Shown: piece after piece, positions 41,467-50,700 of the stretch | How the letters are laid out: each line of letters opens with the position of its first letter | Numbering within the stretch: the first letter of the stretch is position 1 | Source of the DNA: RPQJ01 sp963706535 | GTDB lineage: Bacteria; Pseudomonadota; Gammaproteobacteria; Steroidobacterales; Steroidobacteraceae | Length of the DNA: 64,000 bases | Direction of reading: 5' to 3' | Assembly (NCBI GenBank): GCA_963706535.1 | Contig: CAVPMU010000009.1 | Span: 62,001 to 126,000, forward strand | The notes under the pieces: model-generated | Told to the model about the DNA's origin: nothing | Seen by the model: only the letters and a program-made list of their open reading frames with translations | The model's database searches: none | Made by a program: the position numbers and the translations under genes

Positions 41467-42444
41467 ATGAAGAACTGGGCGAGGGCAGCATGCGTCTGGC
41501 TGGGCGCAGGCCTCATGGCCGTGCCGTTTGCGCACGCCGAGGGCGAGGACGCGGCCCCGGCCCGGGGCAAGACCGTGGTCGAGATCCGCACCGACCGCAT
41601 CATACTGGTCGACATCGTGCGCACCGGCGACCGGCTCGTCGCGGTGGGGGAGCGCGGTTTCGCGATGCTCTCGGACGACGCAGGCAAGACCTGGCGCGCG
41701 CGCGAAACCCCCGTCACTCGCACGCTGACCGGTGTGGCATTCCAGGACGCCAGAGTCGGTGTCGCGGTGGGGCACGGCGGCTCGCTGGTGCGCACCGAGG
41801 ACGGCGGCGAGAACTGGACCCACGTACCGCTCGAGGAAGCGGGGCCGGACTCGCTGCTCGGCGTCGTGAGCCTCGGCGGCGACCACTTCATCGCCTACGG
41901 CGCGTTCGGGTTGTATTTCGACTCGACCGACGCCGGCAAGACCTGGCAGCGCCAGATGATCCTCTCCGAGGACTTCGACCGGCACATCTCGCAGATCGTG
42001 GTGGCGGGTGAGTCGCTGCTGCTGGTCGCGGAGTCCGGCATCCTGGCGCGCTCGGACGACAAGGGCGCCACGTGGACTGCGATCGAGTCGCCCTACGTGG
42101 GCTCGTACTTCGGCGCCATCGCGTTGCAGGACGGCGCGATCCTCGCTTTCGGAATGCGCGGCAACGTCTTCCGCAGCGCGGATTTCGGCGTCACCTGGCA
42201 GAAGCTCGACCTGAACACGACGGCGTCCCTGAACGGGGGGCGGCAACTCGCGGACGGGCGTGTGCTGCTCGTCGGCAATGCGGGCCTGCTCGCGCTCAGC
42301 CGGGACGGCGGCCAGACGCTCGAATTGCACTGGGCCCCGGCGGGCCGTGGCTTTGCCGCGCTGGCCGAGATCTCGGGTTCCGTGGTGCTGGCGGGCGAGG
42401 CGGGAATATCAGTGCTCGACCCGGCCTGGCTCGAGACCCGCTGA
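41467..42444 (+). CDS. YCF48/HCF136-like beta-propeller protein
   Basis: A 325-residue exported protein (signal peptide ending VPFAHA) built of repeated blades around the Asp-box-like pattern S-x-D-x-G-x-T-W: LSDDAGKTWRAR, TEDGGENWTHV, STDAGKTWQRQ, SDDKGATWTAI, SADFGVTWQKL. Blades are separated by about 40-45 residues. In plants the relative assists photosystem II assembly. In bacteria such proteins occur with RND pumps and DUF1302/1329, apparently as periplasmic adaptors. The pump gene follows 25 bases on. Confidence 0.88.
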   Translation: MKNWARAACVWLGAGLMAVPFAHAEGEDAAPARGKTVVEIRTDRIILVDIVRTGDRLVAVGERGFAMLSDDAGKTWRARETPVTRTLTGVAFQDARVGVAVGHGGSLVRTEDGGENWTHVPLEEAGPDSLLGVVSLGGDHFIAYGAFGLYFDSTDAGKTWQRQMILSEDFDRHISQIVVAGESLLLVAESGILARSDDKGATWTAIESPYVGSYFGAIALQDGAILAFGMRGNVFRSADFGVTWQKLDLNTTASLNGGRQLADGRVLLVGNAGLLALSRDGGQTLELHWAPAGRGFAALAEISGSVVLAGEAGISVLDPAWLETR

Positions 42445-42469
42445 CGACCGCACCGGCTAGGGAGACATC

Positions 42470-44890
42470 ATGTCGAACGAACAACAGGGACTCCCGCAGG
42501 GCGGCGGGACCGAGATCAGGCAGCAGCAGTTTTCCGCGGACTGGGTCGGCAGGATTTCCTACTGGATATTTCGCAACCGCAAGCCGCTGCTGATCCTGTT
42601 CATCCTGATCACCATCCTGCTCGGCGCCATGGCGAGCCAGTTGCGGGTGCAGGCGGCGTTCACCAAGATGATCCCGCTCAAGCACGAGTACATGCAGACC
42701 TTCCTGCAGTACCAGAACGACTTCGGGGGCGCCAACAAGGTGCTCGTGGCCTTGAAGAACACCAGGGGCGACATCTACGACAAGGAGTTCATGGAGACCC
42801 TGCGCACGGTCACCGAGGAGGTGTTCTTCCTGAAAGGCGTCGAGCGCAGTTCCGTGGCGTCGCTGTTCACGCCCAACGTGCGCTTCAACGAAGTCGTCGA
42901 GGATGGATTCCGCGGCGGCAACATCGTTTCCGCCGATTTTGCCGGCACGCCCGAGCAGCTGACGCTGGTGCGGGAGAACCTGCTCAAGTCCGACTGGATC
43001 GGCCGCCTGGTGTCGAACGACCACACTTCGGCGATGGTGGTGGCGACGCTGATGGAGAACGACCCCGAGACCGGGGAACGGCTGGACCTGCAGGACGTCT
43101 CCGCGCAGCTCGAGCAGATCCGCGGGAAATACGAGAACGAGGCGACCACGGTCCACGTCATCGGCTTCGCCAAGGCGGTCGGCGACATCGCCAAGGGCGC
43201 CGCCGGCGTGCTGGTGTTCTTCGGCGTGGCGTTCGTCATCACCTCGCTGCTGCTCTACTGGTATTCGGGCTCGCTGATGATCACTGCACTGGCGCTCATC
43301 TGCGCCGTCGTCCCGGTGATCTGGCTGCTGGGCCTCCTGCCCATCTTCGGGCTCGGCCTCGACCCGATGTCGATCCTGGTGCCGTTCCTGATCTTCTCCA
43401 TCGCCGTGTCGCACGCGGTGCAGATGACCAACGCCTGGAAGCTCGAGACGCTGCACGGCGCGGACGGCGTGACGGCGTCCACGCACTCCTTCCAGAAGCT
43501 CTTCATACCGGGCGCCATGGCGCTGCTCGCCAACGCGCTCGGTTTCATGGTGATCGCGTTCGTCGAGATCGAGATCGTGCGCGAACTCGCGTTCACGGCG
43601 ACCATCGGCGTGACGGTGATGATCATCACCAACAAGATGCTGCTGCCGATCCTGCTCTCCTACTACAAGTTCACGCCGGAGCAGGCCTCGAAGCTGGCCG
43701 GCAAGGAAACGGCCGGCGACTGGCTGTGGGAGCGCATCGGCGGGCTGGCGACCAGGCGCGTGGCCTGGATACCGCTGCTCGCGGGCCTGGCGCTGCTGGC
43801 CTTCGGCATCTCGCAGGCTCGCCACCTGCACATCGGCGACCTCGGCAAGGGCGTCCCGGAACTGCGCGAGAATTCGCGCTACAACCAGGACGTCGCCATG
43901 ATCACCAGCCACTTCGCCATTGGCGTGGACCTGCTGCAGGTCATCGCCGAGGCCAAGCCCGAGAGCGACGACGACTCGCCCTGCGTCGACCGCGACGTGA
44001 TGGACAAGATCGAGGACTTCGAATTCCAGATGAGGCAGGTGGACGGGGTCGCCACCGCGCGCGGGCTGGCCGGCTTCGTCAAGGGCATCACGCAGTCGTT
44101 CGCCGAGACCTATGCCAAGTGGCGCATGCTGCCCGAGTCACGCGCACAGATCGCGCAGGGCGTGGGCTATGCCACCCAGCTCGGCAACGAGTTCATGAAC
44201 TCGCGCTGCACCGCGATGCCGATCAGCATCTACACCACCGACCACCAGGCCACGACCATCGAGCACATCGTCGAGAAGGTCAAGGCGTTCAAGGAAGGCG
44301 GCGGCGACACGGATCGCGTCGTCTTCAGGCTCGCCAGCGGCAACGTCGGCGTGATGGTGGCCACCAACGAGGCCGTCGAGGCGGCCGACAAGTGGGTGAA
44401 CCTCGCGCTGTTCGCGTCGGTGATGCTGCTGTGCATCGTCACGTTCCGCTCCTTCCCGATCACGCTGTGCGTGGTGCTGCCGCTCGCGCTGGTGACGGTG
44501 CTCTGCAACGCGCTGATGGCGATGCTCGGAATCGGCGTCAAGGTGAACACGCTGCCGGTCGTAGCCCTCGGCGTGGGCGTGGGCGTCGATTACGGCATCT
44601 ACCTCTTCGAGCGCATGAAGCACGAGATGGAGGACAACGGCCTCGTGCTCAAGGACGCCTTCGTCGAGGCGCTCAAGCAGCGCGGCACGGCGTCGATCTT
44701 CACCGCGGTGACGATGACCATCTCGGTCGGGACCTGGATCTTCTCGGCGCTCAAGTTCCAGGCCGACATGGGCATCCTGCTCGCGTTCATGTTCCTGGTG
44801 AACGCGTTCGGCGCGATCCTGTTGCTGCCGGCGCTGGCGGCTTACCTGGTGGGCGACCGCAGGAAGGTGGCGAAGAAGGCGGCGGCCTGA
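42470..44890 (+). CDS. RND/MMPL-family transporter
   Basis: An 806-residue inner-membrane pump with two repeats of a large periplasmic loop and six helices, total about 12 helices. The second repeat opens with FASVMLLCIVTFRSFPITLCVVLPLALVTVL (44410-44504). The proton-relay signature GVGVGVDYGIYLFERMKHEM lies at 44573-44632. This branch, close to MmpL and HpnN, exports lipids or hydrophobic molecules rather than drugs. It ends with a positively charged tail (DRRKVAKKAAA). With DUF1302, DUF1329 and YCF48-like partners it likely forms a trans-envelope conduit. Confidence 0.9.
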   Translation: MSNEQQGLPQGGGTEIRQQQFSADWVGRISYWIFRNRKPLLILFILITILLGAMASQLRVQAAFTKMIPLKHEYMQTFLQYQNDFGGANKVLVALKNTRGDIYDKEFMETLRTVTEEVFFLKGVERSSVASLFTPNVRFNEVVEDGFRGGNIVSADFAGTPEQLTLVRENLLKSDWIGRLVSNDHTSAMVVATLMENDPETGERLDLQDVSAQLEQIRGKYENEATTVHVIGFAKAVGDIAKGAAGVLVFFGVAFVITSLLLYWYSGSLMITALALICAVVPVIWLLGLLPIFGLGLDPMSILVPFLIFSIAVSHAVQMTNAWKLETLHGADGVTASTHSFQKLFIPGAMALLANALGFMVIAFVEIEIVRELAFTATIGVTVMIITNKMLLPILLSYYKFTPEQASKLAGKETAGDWLWERIGGLATRRVAWIPLLAGLALLAFGISQARHLHIGDLGKGVPELRENSRYNQDVAMITSHFAIGVDLLQVIAEAKPESDDDSPCVDRDVMDKIEDFEFQMRQVDGVATARGLAGFVKGITQSFAETYAKWRMLPESRAQIAQGVGYATQLGNEFMNSRCTAMPISIYTTDHQATTIEHIVEKVKAFKEGGGDTDRVVFRLASGNVGVMVATNEAVEAADKWVNLALFASVMLLCIVTFRSFPITLCVVLPLALVTVLCNALMAMLGIGVKVNTLPVVALGVGVGVDYGIYLFERMKHEMEDNGLVLKDAFVEALKQRGTASIFTAVTMTISVGTWIFSALKFQADMGILLAFMFLVNAFGAILLLPALAAYLVGDRRKVAKKAAA

Positions 44891-44905
44891 GTGGCCGACC
44901 CGCGA

Positions 44906-44928
44906 CCGGGGGCCTGGTGCGCCCCCGG
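44906..44928. terminator. Bidirectional hairpin between convergent genes
   Basis: CCGGGGGC (44906-44913) pairs with GCCCCCGG (44921-44928) over a 7-base loop. It sits between the RND gene stop and the end of the convergent small gene. It fits a shared GC-rich terminator, though no U-tract is present. Confidence 0.6.
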
Positions 44929-44943
44929 GGTTCCGTCGTCCGC

Positions 44944-45444
44944 TCAGCGGCTGACCTGCTCCACGCACAGCTCGAGGCGGCGGATGAACTGCTGCTCCGG
45001 GCCGCTCACCAGTTCGCCGCCGATCCCGAGGACGTCGCCCTCCTTGGCGGCGCGGGCGACGCGCCTGGCGAGCGTGATCACGAACTCGCCATAGTGCATC
45101 AGGTCGTCGAGGCCGCCGTGCAGGTTCAGGAAGCTGAGCGACTGCCCGAACGTGTCGAGCGCCTTGGACTGCAGCGTCGGCGGCGTGCGATGCGCGTCGG
45201 CGAGCGTGTAGTACCAGGACCGGATGGCGTCCTGCGCCTGCATGATGTGCTGGCTCGAGGCGATCTCGCGCAGCAGGGGGTGCGAGCTGTGCATCGCGTC
45301 CACCACGCCCTGCAGTCCCGCGTTGCGCTCGAGCATCTCGTCGAAGGGGCTGCCTCCGCTGGCCGACACCGCGATGATCACGTGATGCGGCGTGTCGCGC
45401 ACGGCGGTCCACTGGTCCGCCGTCAACCTGTCCCTAGTCACCAT
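44944..45444 (-). CDS. Hypothetical protein, 166 aa, helical
   Basis: Encodes 166 residues beginning MVTRDRLTADQWTAVRDTPHHVIIAVSASGGSPFDEMLERN. Upstream in-frame starts exist, but they run through the overlapping promoter area and lack a ribosome site; ATG 45444 has GGGGA upstream. The protein is soluble and mostly alpha-helical (QAQDAIRSWYYTLADAHR, GEFVITLARRVARAAKEGD). The DTPHHVIIAVSASGGSPFDE opening looks conserved and is not assigned to any family. It is encoded opposite the RND pump, apart from the OYE gene. Function unknown. Confidence 0.75.
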   Translation of the reverse strand: MVTRDRLTADQWTAVRDTPHHVIIAVSASGGSPFDEMLERNAGLQGVVDAMHSSHPLLREIASSQHIMQAQDAIRSWYYTLADAHRTPPTLQSKALDTFGQSLSFLNLHGGLDDLMHYGEFVITLARRVARAAKEGDVLGIGGELVSGPEQQFIRRLELCVEQVSR

Positions 45445-45548
45445 GAGTGTCCCCTCCCCGATATGAATAATTCTCCGGGCGTGCCGTGCCCGCCCACCCG
45501 CGCTTTGCGGTGGGTGGCGATGATACTCCGGCAGGCGAGCGCCTCCAA

Positions 45549-46859
45549 ATGACGCTTGTACTCGACCAGCCGCTGCAATTGCCCTGCGGCGCCGTGCTGC
45601 CGAACCGCCTGGCCAAGGGAGCCATGACTGAGGGCGTGGCGGACGAACTGCTGCGCGCCACGCCACGCCACGAGCGTCTCTACCGGGCGTGGAGCGAAGG
45701 AGGGGCTGGGCTGCTGCTGACCGGCAACGTGCAGGTCGGCCGCCGGGTGCTCGAGCGACCCGGGAACGTCGCCATCGACGTGTCGGAGCCGCGGACGGTC
45801 TCGGCCGAGGCGCGCGGGCGACTGGCGCGCTGGGCCCGCGCGGGCACGGTCGCCGGCAACCACCTCTGGATGCAGGTCTCGCATGGCGGCAGGCAATCGC
45901 CGTGGTACGTGACCCGCGAACCCCCGGCGCCGTCCGCGGTCCGACTCGACCTGCTGGGCGCGTATGCGCCGCCACGAGCGCTCACGGAGACCGAGATCGT
46001 CGAACTCATCGGACGCTTCGCCCGGGCGGCGGTCATCGCGCGCGACACGGGCTTCACCGGCGTGCAGGTGCACGGCGCGCACGGTTACCTGATCAGCTCG
46101 TTCCTGTCGCCGGTGACGAACCGGCGCGGCGATGCGTGGGGCGGGACGCTCGCAAACCGGGCGCGCTTCCTGCTCGAGGTCGTGCGCGCCGTGCGCAAGT
46201 CGGTGGGACGCGACTTCCCGGTGGCGCTGAAGCCGAATTCCGACGATTTCCGCAAGGGCGGCTTCTCGAGCACGGAGTGCCTCGAGGTGGTGCGCTGGCT
46301 CAACGACGAGGCGCTCGACCTGCTCGAGATCTCGGGCGGCACCTACGAGCAGCCACGCCTGCTCGGTATCGAGGGGCGGCCCGAGGACGCGCTGCCCGTC
46401 CGGCCGAGCACGGTCGTTCGCGAGGCCTGTTTCCTCGACTACGCGGCGGCGATCCGGCGGGTCGCGCGCATGCCGCTGATGGTGACCGGCGGCTTCCGCA
46501 GCCGCGCGGGCATGGAGGCGGCGCTCGCGAGCGGCGATTGCGACGTGATCGGGCTCGGCCGGCCGCTCTGCTGGCAACCGGATTTCCCGAGGTGCCTGCT
46601 CGCGGGCGAGGTCAACGAGGTGCCGCGCGTCGAGGAGCGGCTCGAGCTCGCGCAGCGCGGCTGGCTGTCGCCCGCCAGCCCGTCGCTGGCGATCCGGGCA
46701 CTGAACACGATGGGTGCGCAGGCCTGGTTCTACTGCCAGATCTTTCGCCTCGCGGACGGCGAGCCGGTGCAGCCGGACCGTGGACTTCTCCCTGCGCTCG
46801 TCGAGTACGCCCGCGACGAGTTCCGCGCCGCGCGCCGCATGCATCGCGCCTACCGCTAG
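45549..46859 (+). CDS. NADH:flavin oxidoreductase, Old Yellow Enzyme family
   Basis: A 436-residue TIM-barrel flavoprotein. Its FMN and substrate residues lie in NRLAKGAMTEGVAD, GGAGLLLTGNVQV, WMQVSHGGRQSP, FTGVQVHGAHGYLISSFLSP (the His-Gly-Ala-His motif), and KPNSDDFRKGG. It lacks the C-terminal FeS/FAD domains of 2,4-dienoyl-CoA reductase, having instead a short C-terminal extension. It reduces activated C=C bonds, for example of enones or terpenoid aldehydes. It overlaps the convergent hydrolase gene by 4 bases. Confidence 0.88.
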   Translation: MTLVLDQPLQLPCGAVLPNRLAKGAMTEGVADELLRATPRHERLYRAWSEGGAGLLLTGNVQVGRRVLERPGNVAIDVSEPRTVSAEARGRLARWARAGTVAGNHLWMQVSHGGRQSPWYVTREPPAPSAVRLDLLGAYAPPRALTETEIVELIGRFARAAVIARDTGFTGVQVHGAHGYLISSFLSPVTNRRGDAWGGTLANRARFLLEVVRAVRKSVGRDFPVALKPNSDDFRKGGFSSTECLEVVRWLNDEALDLLEISGGTYEQPRLLGIEGRPEDALPVRPSTVVREACFLDYAAAIRRVARMPLMVTGGFRSRAGMEAALASGDCDVIGLGRPLCWQPDFPRCLLAGEVNEVPRVEERLELAQRGWLSPASPSLAIRALNTMGAQAWFYCQIFRLADGEPVQPDRGLLPALVEYARDEFRAARRMHRAYR

Positions 46860-47683
46860 GCGCGGCGGAACCAGTCGAGCGCGAGCGCGGCGATCCGCGC
46901 CGGCTGCTCGAGCGGCAGCCAGTGCGCTGCACCGTCGATGAGTTCGTAGCGCCACGGCGCGTCCATGCGGCGGGCGGAGTTCAGCATCTGGTCCTCGGCG
47001 AGGCAGTGGTCCTCGCTGCTCCACACGCCGAGCGTCGGCACGCGGCAGCGTGGCCAAGAACCGACCATGACGCGCACGAGGTTCGCGCGATACCAGTCGA
47101 GACCGGCCGTGAGCCGGCCGGGCCGCGCAAGGTCGTGGATGCACCGCTCGACGTCGGGGTGGTCACGGGCCCAGTGCCTGAGCCCGGCCCAGTCATTGCG
47201 CGAGAGCCATGCTTCGGCGATCCCGGGCAGTTGCCACGCGAGCGTGTAGGCGCCCTTGCGCTTCTGCTCGAGGCCCGCCCACGCATACTCGCGCGGGTGC
47301 CCGACGGACAGCACGACGCTCGCGGCCACCCACTCGGGATGGAACATGGCGAGGCACCATGCGATGACCGCGCCCCAGTCGTGGCCCATGACCCGAACCG
47401 GCTCGCTGGGCTCGAGCTGCGCCAGCAGCGCGAGCATGTCGGCGAGCACCCGGTCGATGGAGTAATGGCGCCGGCCCGCAGGCGCCTCCGAGTCGCCTGA
47501 GCCCCGCAGGTCGGGGGCGATCACGCGGTGGCCAGCCGCGACGAGTCGTGGCGTCACCTCACGCCACAGCTCGCACGAGTCCGGGAATCCGTGCAGCAGG
47601 AGGACGGGTGTCCCGGTGCCGGCATCGAGCACGTTCAGGCGGATGCCCGGGAGCTGCAGGTGTCGTGGCCTCTGGCCCATCAT
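46856..47683 (-). CDS. Alpha/beta hydrolase, epoxide-hydrolase-like
   Basis: A 275-residue hydrolase. The oxyanion-loop motif is LLLHGFPDSCELWREV, and the nucleophile Asp sits in VMGHDWGAVIAW (HDWG, as in epoxide hydrolases and haloalkane dehalogenases). The acid is near WSSEDHCLAEDQ and the catalytic His is in IDGAAHWLPLEQP. The Asp nucleophile favours epoxide hydrolase or dehalogenase over esterase. It may serve the terpene or hydrocarbon metabolism suggested by neighbouring genes. Confidence 0.85.
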   Translation of the reverse strand: MMGQRPRHLQLPGIRLNVLDAGTGTPVLLLHGFPDSCELWREVTPRLVAAGHRVIAPDLRGSGDSEAPAGRRHYSIDRVLADMLALLAQLEPSEPVRVMGHDWGAVIAWCLAMFHPEWVAASVVLSVGHPREYAWAGLEQKRKGAYTLAWQLPGIAEAWLSRNDWAGLRHWARDHPDVERCIHDLARPGRLTAGLDWYRANLVRVMVGSWPRCRVPTLGVWSSEDHCLAEDQMLNSARRMDAPWRYELIDGAAHWLPLEQPARIAALALDWFRRA

Positions 47684-47798
47684 GCGGGGAGCATAATGGG
47701 CGACGGACCAGCCCGGTGGGCGATGGAACGCGCCCCGGCGGAACCGGTCTCAAGAGTCAGCCTCCCGCGCCTGCCGGGTGGGTTCCACGGAGGAACTT

Positions 47799-48623
47799 AT
47801 GTCAATGAAAAATATAGTATTTATTCTCGTTGCGACTGCGCTTGCCGGTTGCGCGACGAGCCCCACCGGGCGCTCCCAGCTGATGCTGGTGTCGGAGCAG
47901 CAGGCGATCGGTGCTTCGCGCCAGGCCTACGTCCAGCAGATGGACAAGTACCGCAAGGAAGGCAGGCTGGTCACCGATCCGCGCCTGTTGAATCGCGTGG
48001 AGGTGATCACGGAGCGCCTGGTCGCCCAGGCGGTGAAGTGGCGGCCGGAGACGGCGCGCTGGGAGTGGAGCCTGCAGGTCATCGACGAGCCGAAGACCGT
48101 GAATGCCTGGTGCATGGCGGGCGGCCGGATGGCCATCTACACGGGGTTGATCCAGAAGGTGGACCCGACCGACGACGAACTCGCGCAGGTGCTCGGGCAT
48201 GAGATCGCCCACGCGCTCGCCAACCACACGGCCGAGCGCATGTCAGTGTCCATGGCGAGCCAGGCCGGTGTCATGGCGGCAGGCGTCCTGCTCGACCAGT
48301 CGCCCGGGTCGATGGCCGCAACCGCGGCGGCGGCGCAACTGGCCGTGGACCTGCCGAACAGCCGCACCGCGGAAACCGAGGCGGACCGCATCGGGATCGA
48401 GCTCGCGGCCAAGGCGGGTTACGACCCGCGTGCCGCGGTGACGCTGTGGCAGAAGATGGGCGCCGTCGGCGGCAGCAAGCCGCCGCAGTTCCTCAGCACG
48501 CATCCGGGCGACCAGCAGCGCCGGCAGCGGCTCGGAGCGCTGGTGCCGAAGATGCAGCCGTACTATGCCGCACCCGGCGCGCGACCGACGTACCCGGTGC
48601 GCATTGGCGCGCGCGCCAACTGA
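47799..48623 (+). CDS. M48-family zinc metalloprotease, lipoprotein
   Basis: A 274-residue lipoprotein. The signal peptide ends with the lipobox LAGC (FILVATALAGCATS). The catalytic HEIAHALANH motif (HExxH) lies at about residue 134 and the third zinc ligand is in RTAETEADRIGIELAAKAGY. This is the LoiP/YcaL/BepA-like outer-membrane quality-control family, without TPR repeats. ATG 47799 has GGAGGAA 6 bases upstream; the leader and start area are AT-rich compared with flanks. Confidence 0.9.
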   Translation: MSMKNIVFILVATALAGCATSPTGRSQLMLVSEQQAIGASRQAYVQQMDKYRKEGRLVTDPRLLNRVEVITERLVAQAVKWRPETARWEWSLQVIDEPKTVNAWCMAGGRMAIYTGLIQKVDPTDDELAQVLGHEIAHALANHTAERMSVSMASQAGVMAAGVLLDQSPGSMAATAAAAQLAVDLPNSRTAETEADRIGIELAAKAGYDPRAAVTLWQKMGAVGGSKPPQFLSTHPGDQQRRQRLGALVPKMQPYYAAPGARPTYPVRIGARAN

Positions 48624-48630
48624 GCGGCCT

Positions 48631-50700
48631 GTGCCGGTGACGACCAACCTGCAAGCTCCGGTGCCTGCCACGAGGCCGCACGAGGTTGCCTCGCCCCACG
48701 GCGCGCGACCGGACGAGTACCACTGGCTGCGCGACGACACGCGCACCGACCCCGCTGTGCTCGCCCACCTCGCGGCCGAGAACGCCTACAAGGACGCGAT
48801 GATGGCGCCGCTCGCCCCGCTCGAGGCGCGGCTCTACGAGGAGATCGTCGGGCGCATCCGGCAGGACGATTCCTCGGTGCCCTATCGCGAGCGTGGCTAC
48901 TGGTACTACCAGCGCTTCGAAGCCGGCCGCGAATACCCGTTGCACGCACGTCGTGCCGGCTCGCTCGCCTCGCCCGAGGAGGTGATGCTCGACCTCGAGC
49001 AACTCGCGTGCGACCGCGACTTCTACGAGGTCGGCGCGCTCGAGGTGAGCCCGGACACGCGCCTGCTCGCCTATGCCGAGGACACGGTCGGGCGCCGCCA
49101 GTACACGCTGCGCTTCAAGGACCTCGCCACGGGCGAGGTATTGCCCGACGCCATCCCGAACGTCGAGGCGGCGATCGCCTGGGCCGCCGACAGCCGCACG
49201 GTGCTCTACATCGAGAAGGATGCGGCCACGCTGCTCGGCAACAAGGTGCGCAGGCATCGCGTCGGCACCGACCCGGCGGACGACCCGCTGGTGTACGAGG
49301 AAACGGACGACGCGTTCTTCACCGACGTCGATCCGAGCAAGGACGGACGCTACCTCTATATCTACTCGCACGGCACCGTCACGAGCGAGCAGCGCTACGC
49401 CGACGCGGCCGACCCGGCGCTCGAGTTCCGCGTGTTGATCCCGCGCGAGCGCGGCCACGAATACGAGGCCGACCATTGCGAGGGACGCTGGATCATCCGC
49501 ACGAACCTGCAGGCTCCCAACTTCCGCCTGGTGGAAGCCCCGCTCGAGGCGCCCGCCGACCGCGCCCGCTGGCAGGATCTCATCGCGCACCGCCCGGATG
49601 CGTTCCTCGACGACTTCGACGTGTTCGGTGATTTCGTGGCGGCGGAGGAACGCTCGGGCGGCCTGCGGCGGGTGCGCATCCATCCCTGGGGCGCGGGCGA
49701 GGATTTCTGCCTCGCCGCCGACGAGCCCGCGAGTCGCACCGTCCTCGGCGACAACCCGGAGGTCGCGAGCCACGTCGTGCGCTACGTGTACACGTCGCTC
49801 ACCACGCCCGCCACCACCTACGACTATGACGTGCGCACCGGCGAGCGCACCTTGCTCAAGCAGGAGCCGGTGCTCGGCGATTTCGATTCGTCGCGCTACG
49901 TCACCGAGTACCTGCGCGCGCCGGCCCGCGACGGCGAGAAGGTCCCGGTCGCCGTGGTCTACCGGAAGGGCTACCGCAAGGACGGCACGGCGCCGCTGCT
50001 GCAGTACGGCTATGGCTCCTACGGCCTGTCATCGGATCCCGGCTTCTCCTCCGCGCTGCTGTCCCTGCTGGACCGCGGCTTCGTATACGCGATCGCTCAG
50101 GTGCGCGGCGGGCAGGAACTCGGCCGGCACTGGTACGACGCCGGCCGCCTGCTCGAGAAGCGCAACAGCTTCACCGACTTCATCGACGTCACGCGCTACC
50201 TCGTCGAACAGGGCTATGCGGACCCGGCCCGCGTCTTCGCGCGCGGCGGCAGTGCGGGCGGGCTGCTGGTGGGCGCGGTCGCGAACCTTGCGCCGCAGGT
50301 CTACAAGGCCATCGTCGCGCACGTGCCGTTCGTGGACGTGGTGACGACCATGCTCGACGAAAGCCTGCCGCTCACCACCAACGAGTACGACGAGTGGGGC
50401 GATCCGAACGAGCGGGCGAGCTACGAATACATGCTGTCGTACTCGCCGTACGACAACGTGTCACGCCAGCAGTACCCGGCCATGCTCGTCACCACGGGAC
50501 TGTGGGACAGCCAGGTGCAGTACTTCGAGCCTGCGAAGTGGGTGGCGCGGTTGCGACGGCTCAAGACCGACGCGAACCCGATCCTGCTGCGCGTGAACAT
50601 GGAAGCCGGCCACGGCGGCAAGTCGGGCCGGTTCCAGCGCTATCGGGAACTGGCCGAGGAGTACGCGTTCCTCCTCGGCCAGGCCGGGATCACTTCGTAG
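48631..50700 (+). CDS. Oligopeptidase B / prolyl oligopeptidase-family serine protease
   Basis: A 689-residue S9A peptidase. The N-terminal beta-propeller (RPDEYHWLRDDTRTDPAVLAHLAAENAY at 48709-48792, with blades through residue 400) caps a C-terminal alpha/beta hydrolase domain. The nucleophile Ser is in FARGGSAGGLLVGAV, the Asp near VTTGLWDSQVQYF and the His in MEAGHGGKSGRF. The acidic-residue pattern suits Lys/Arg-specific oligopeptidase B. GTG 48631 starts 8 bases after the M48 stop, suggesting co-transcription. No signal peptide, so cytosolic. Confidence 0.9.
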   Translation: MPVTTNLQAPVPATRPHEVASPHGARPDEYHWLRDDTRTDPAVLAHLAAENAYKDAMMAPLAPLEARLYEEIVGRIRQDDSSVPYRERGYWYYQRFEAGREYPLHARRAGSLASPEEVMLDLEQLACDRDFYEVGALEVSPDTRLLAYAEDTVGRRQYTLRFKDLATGEVLPDAIPNVEAAIAWAADSRTVLYIEKDAATLLGNKVRRHRVGTDPADDPLVYEETDDAFFTDVDPSKDGRYLYIYSHGTVTSEQRYADAADPALEFRVLIPRERGHEYEADHCEGRWIIRTNLQAPNFRLVEAPLEAPADRARWQDLIAHRPDAFLDDFDVFGDFVAAEERSGGLRRVRIHPWGAGEDFCLAADEPASRTVLGDNPEVASHVVRYVYTSLTTPATTYDYDVRTGERTLLKQEPVLGDFDSSRYVTEYLRAPARDGEKVPVAVVYRKGYRKDGTAPLLQYGYGSYGLSSDPGFSSALLSLLDRGFVYAIAQVRGGQELGRHWYDAGRLLEKRNSFTDFIDVTRYLVEQGYADPARVFARGGSAGGLLVGAVANLAPQVYKAIVAHVPFVDVVTTMLDESLPLTTNEYDEWGDPNERASYEYMLSYSPYDNVSRQQYPAMLVTTGLWDSQVQYFEPAKWVARLRRLKTDANPILLRVNMEAGHGGKSGRFQRYRELAEEYAFLLGQAGITS

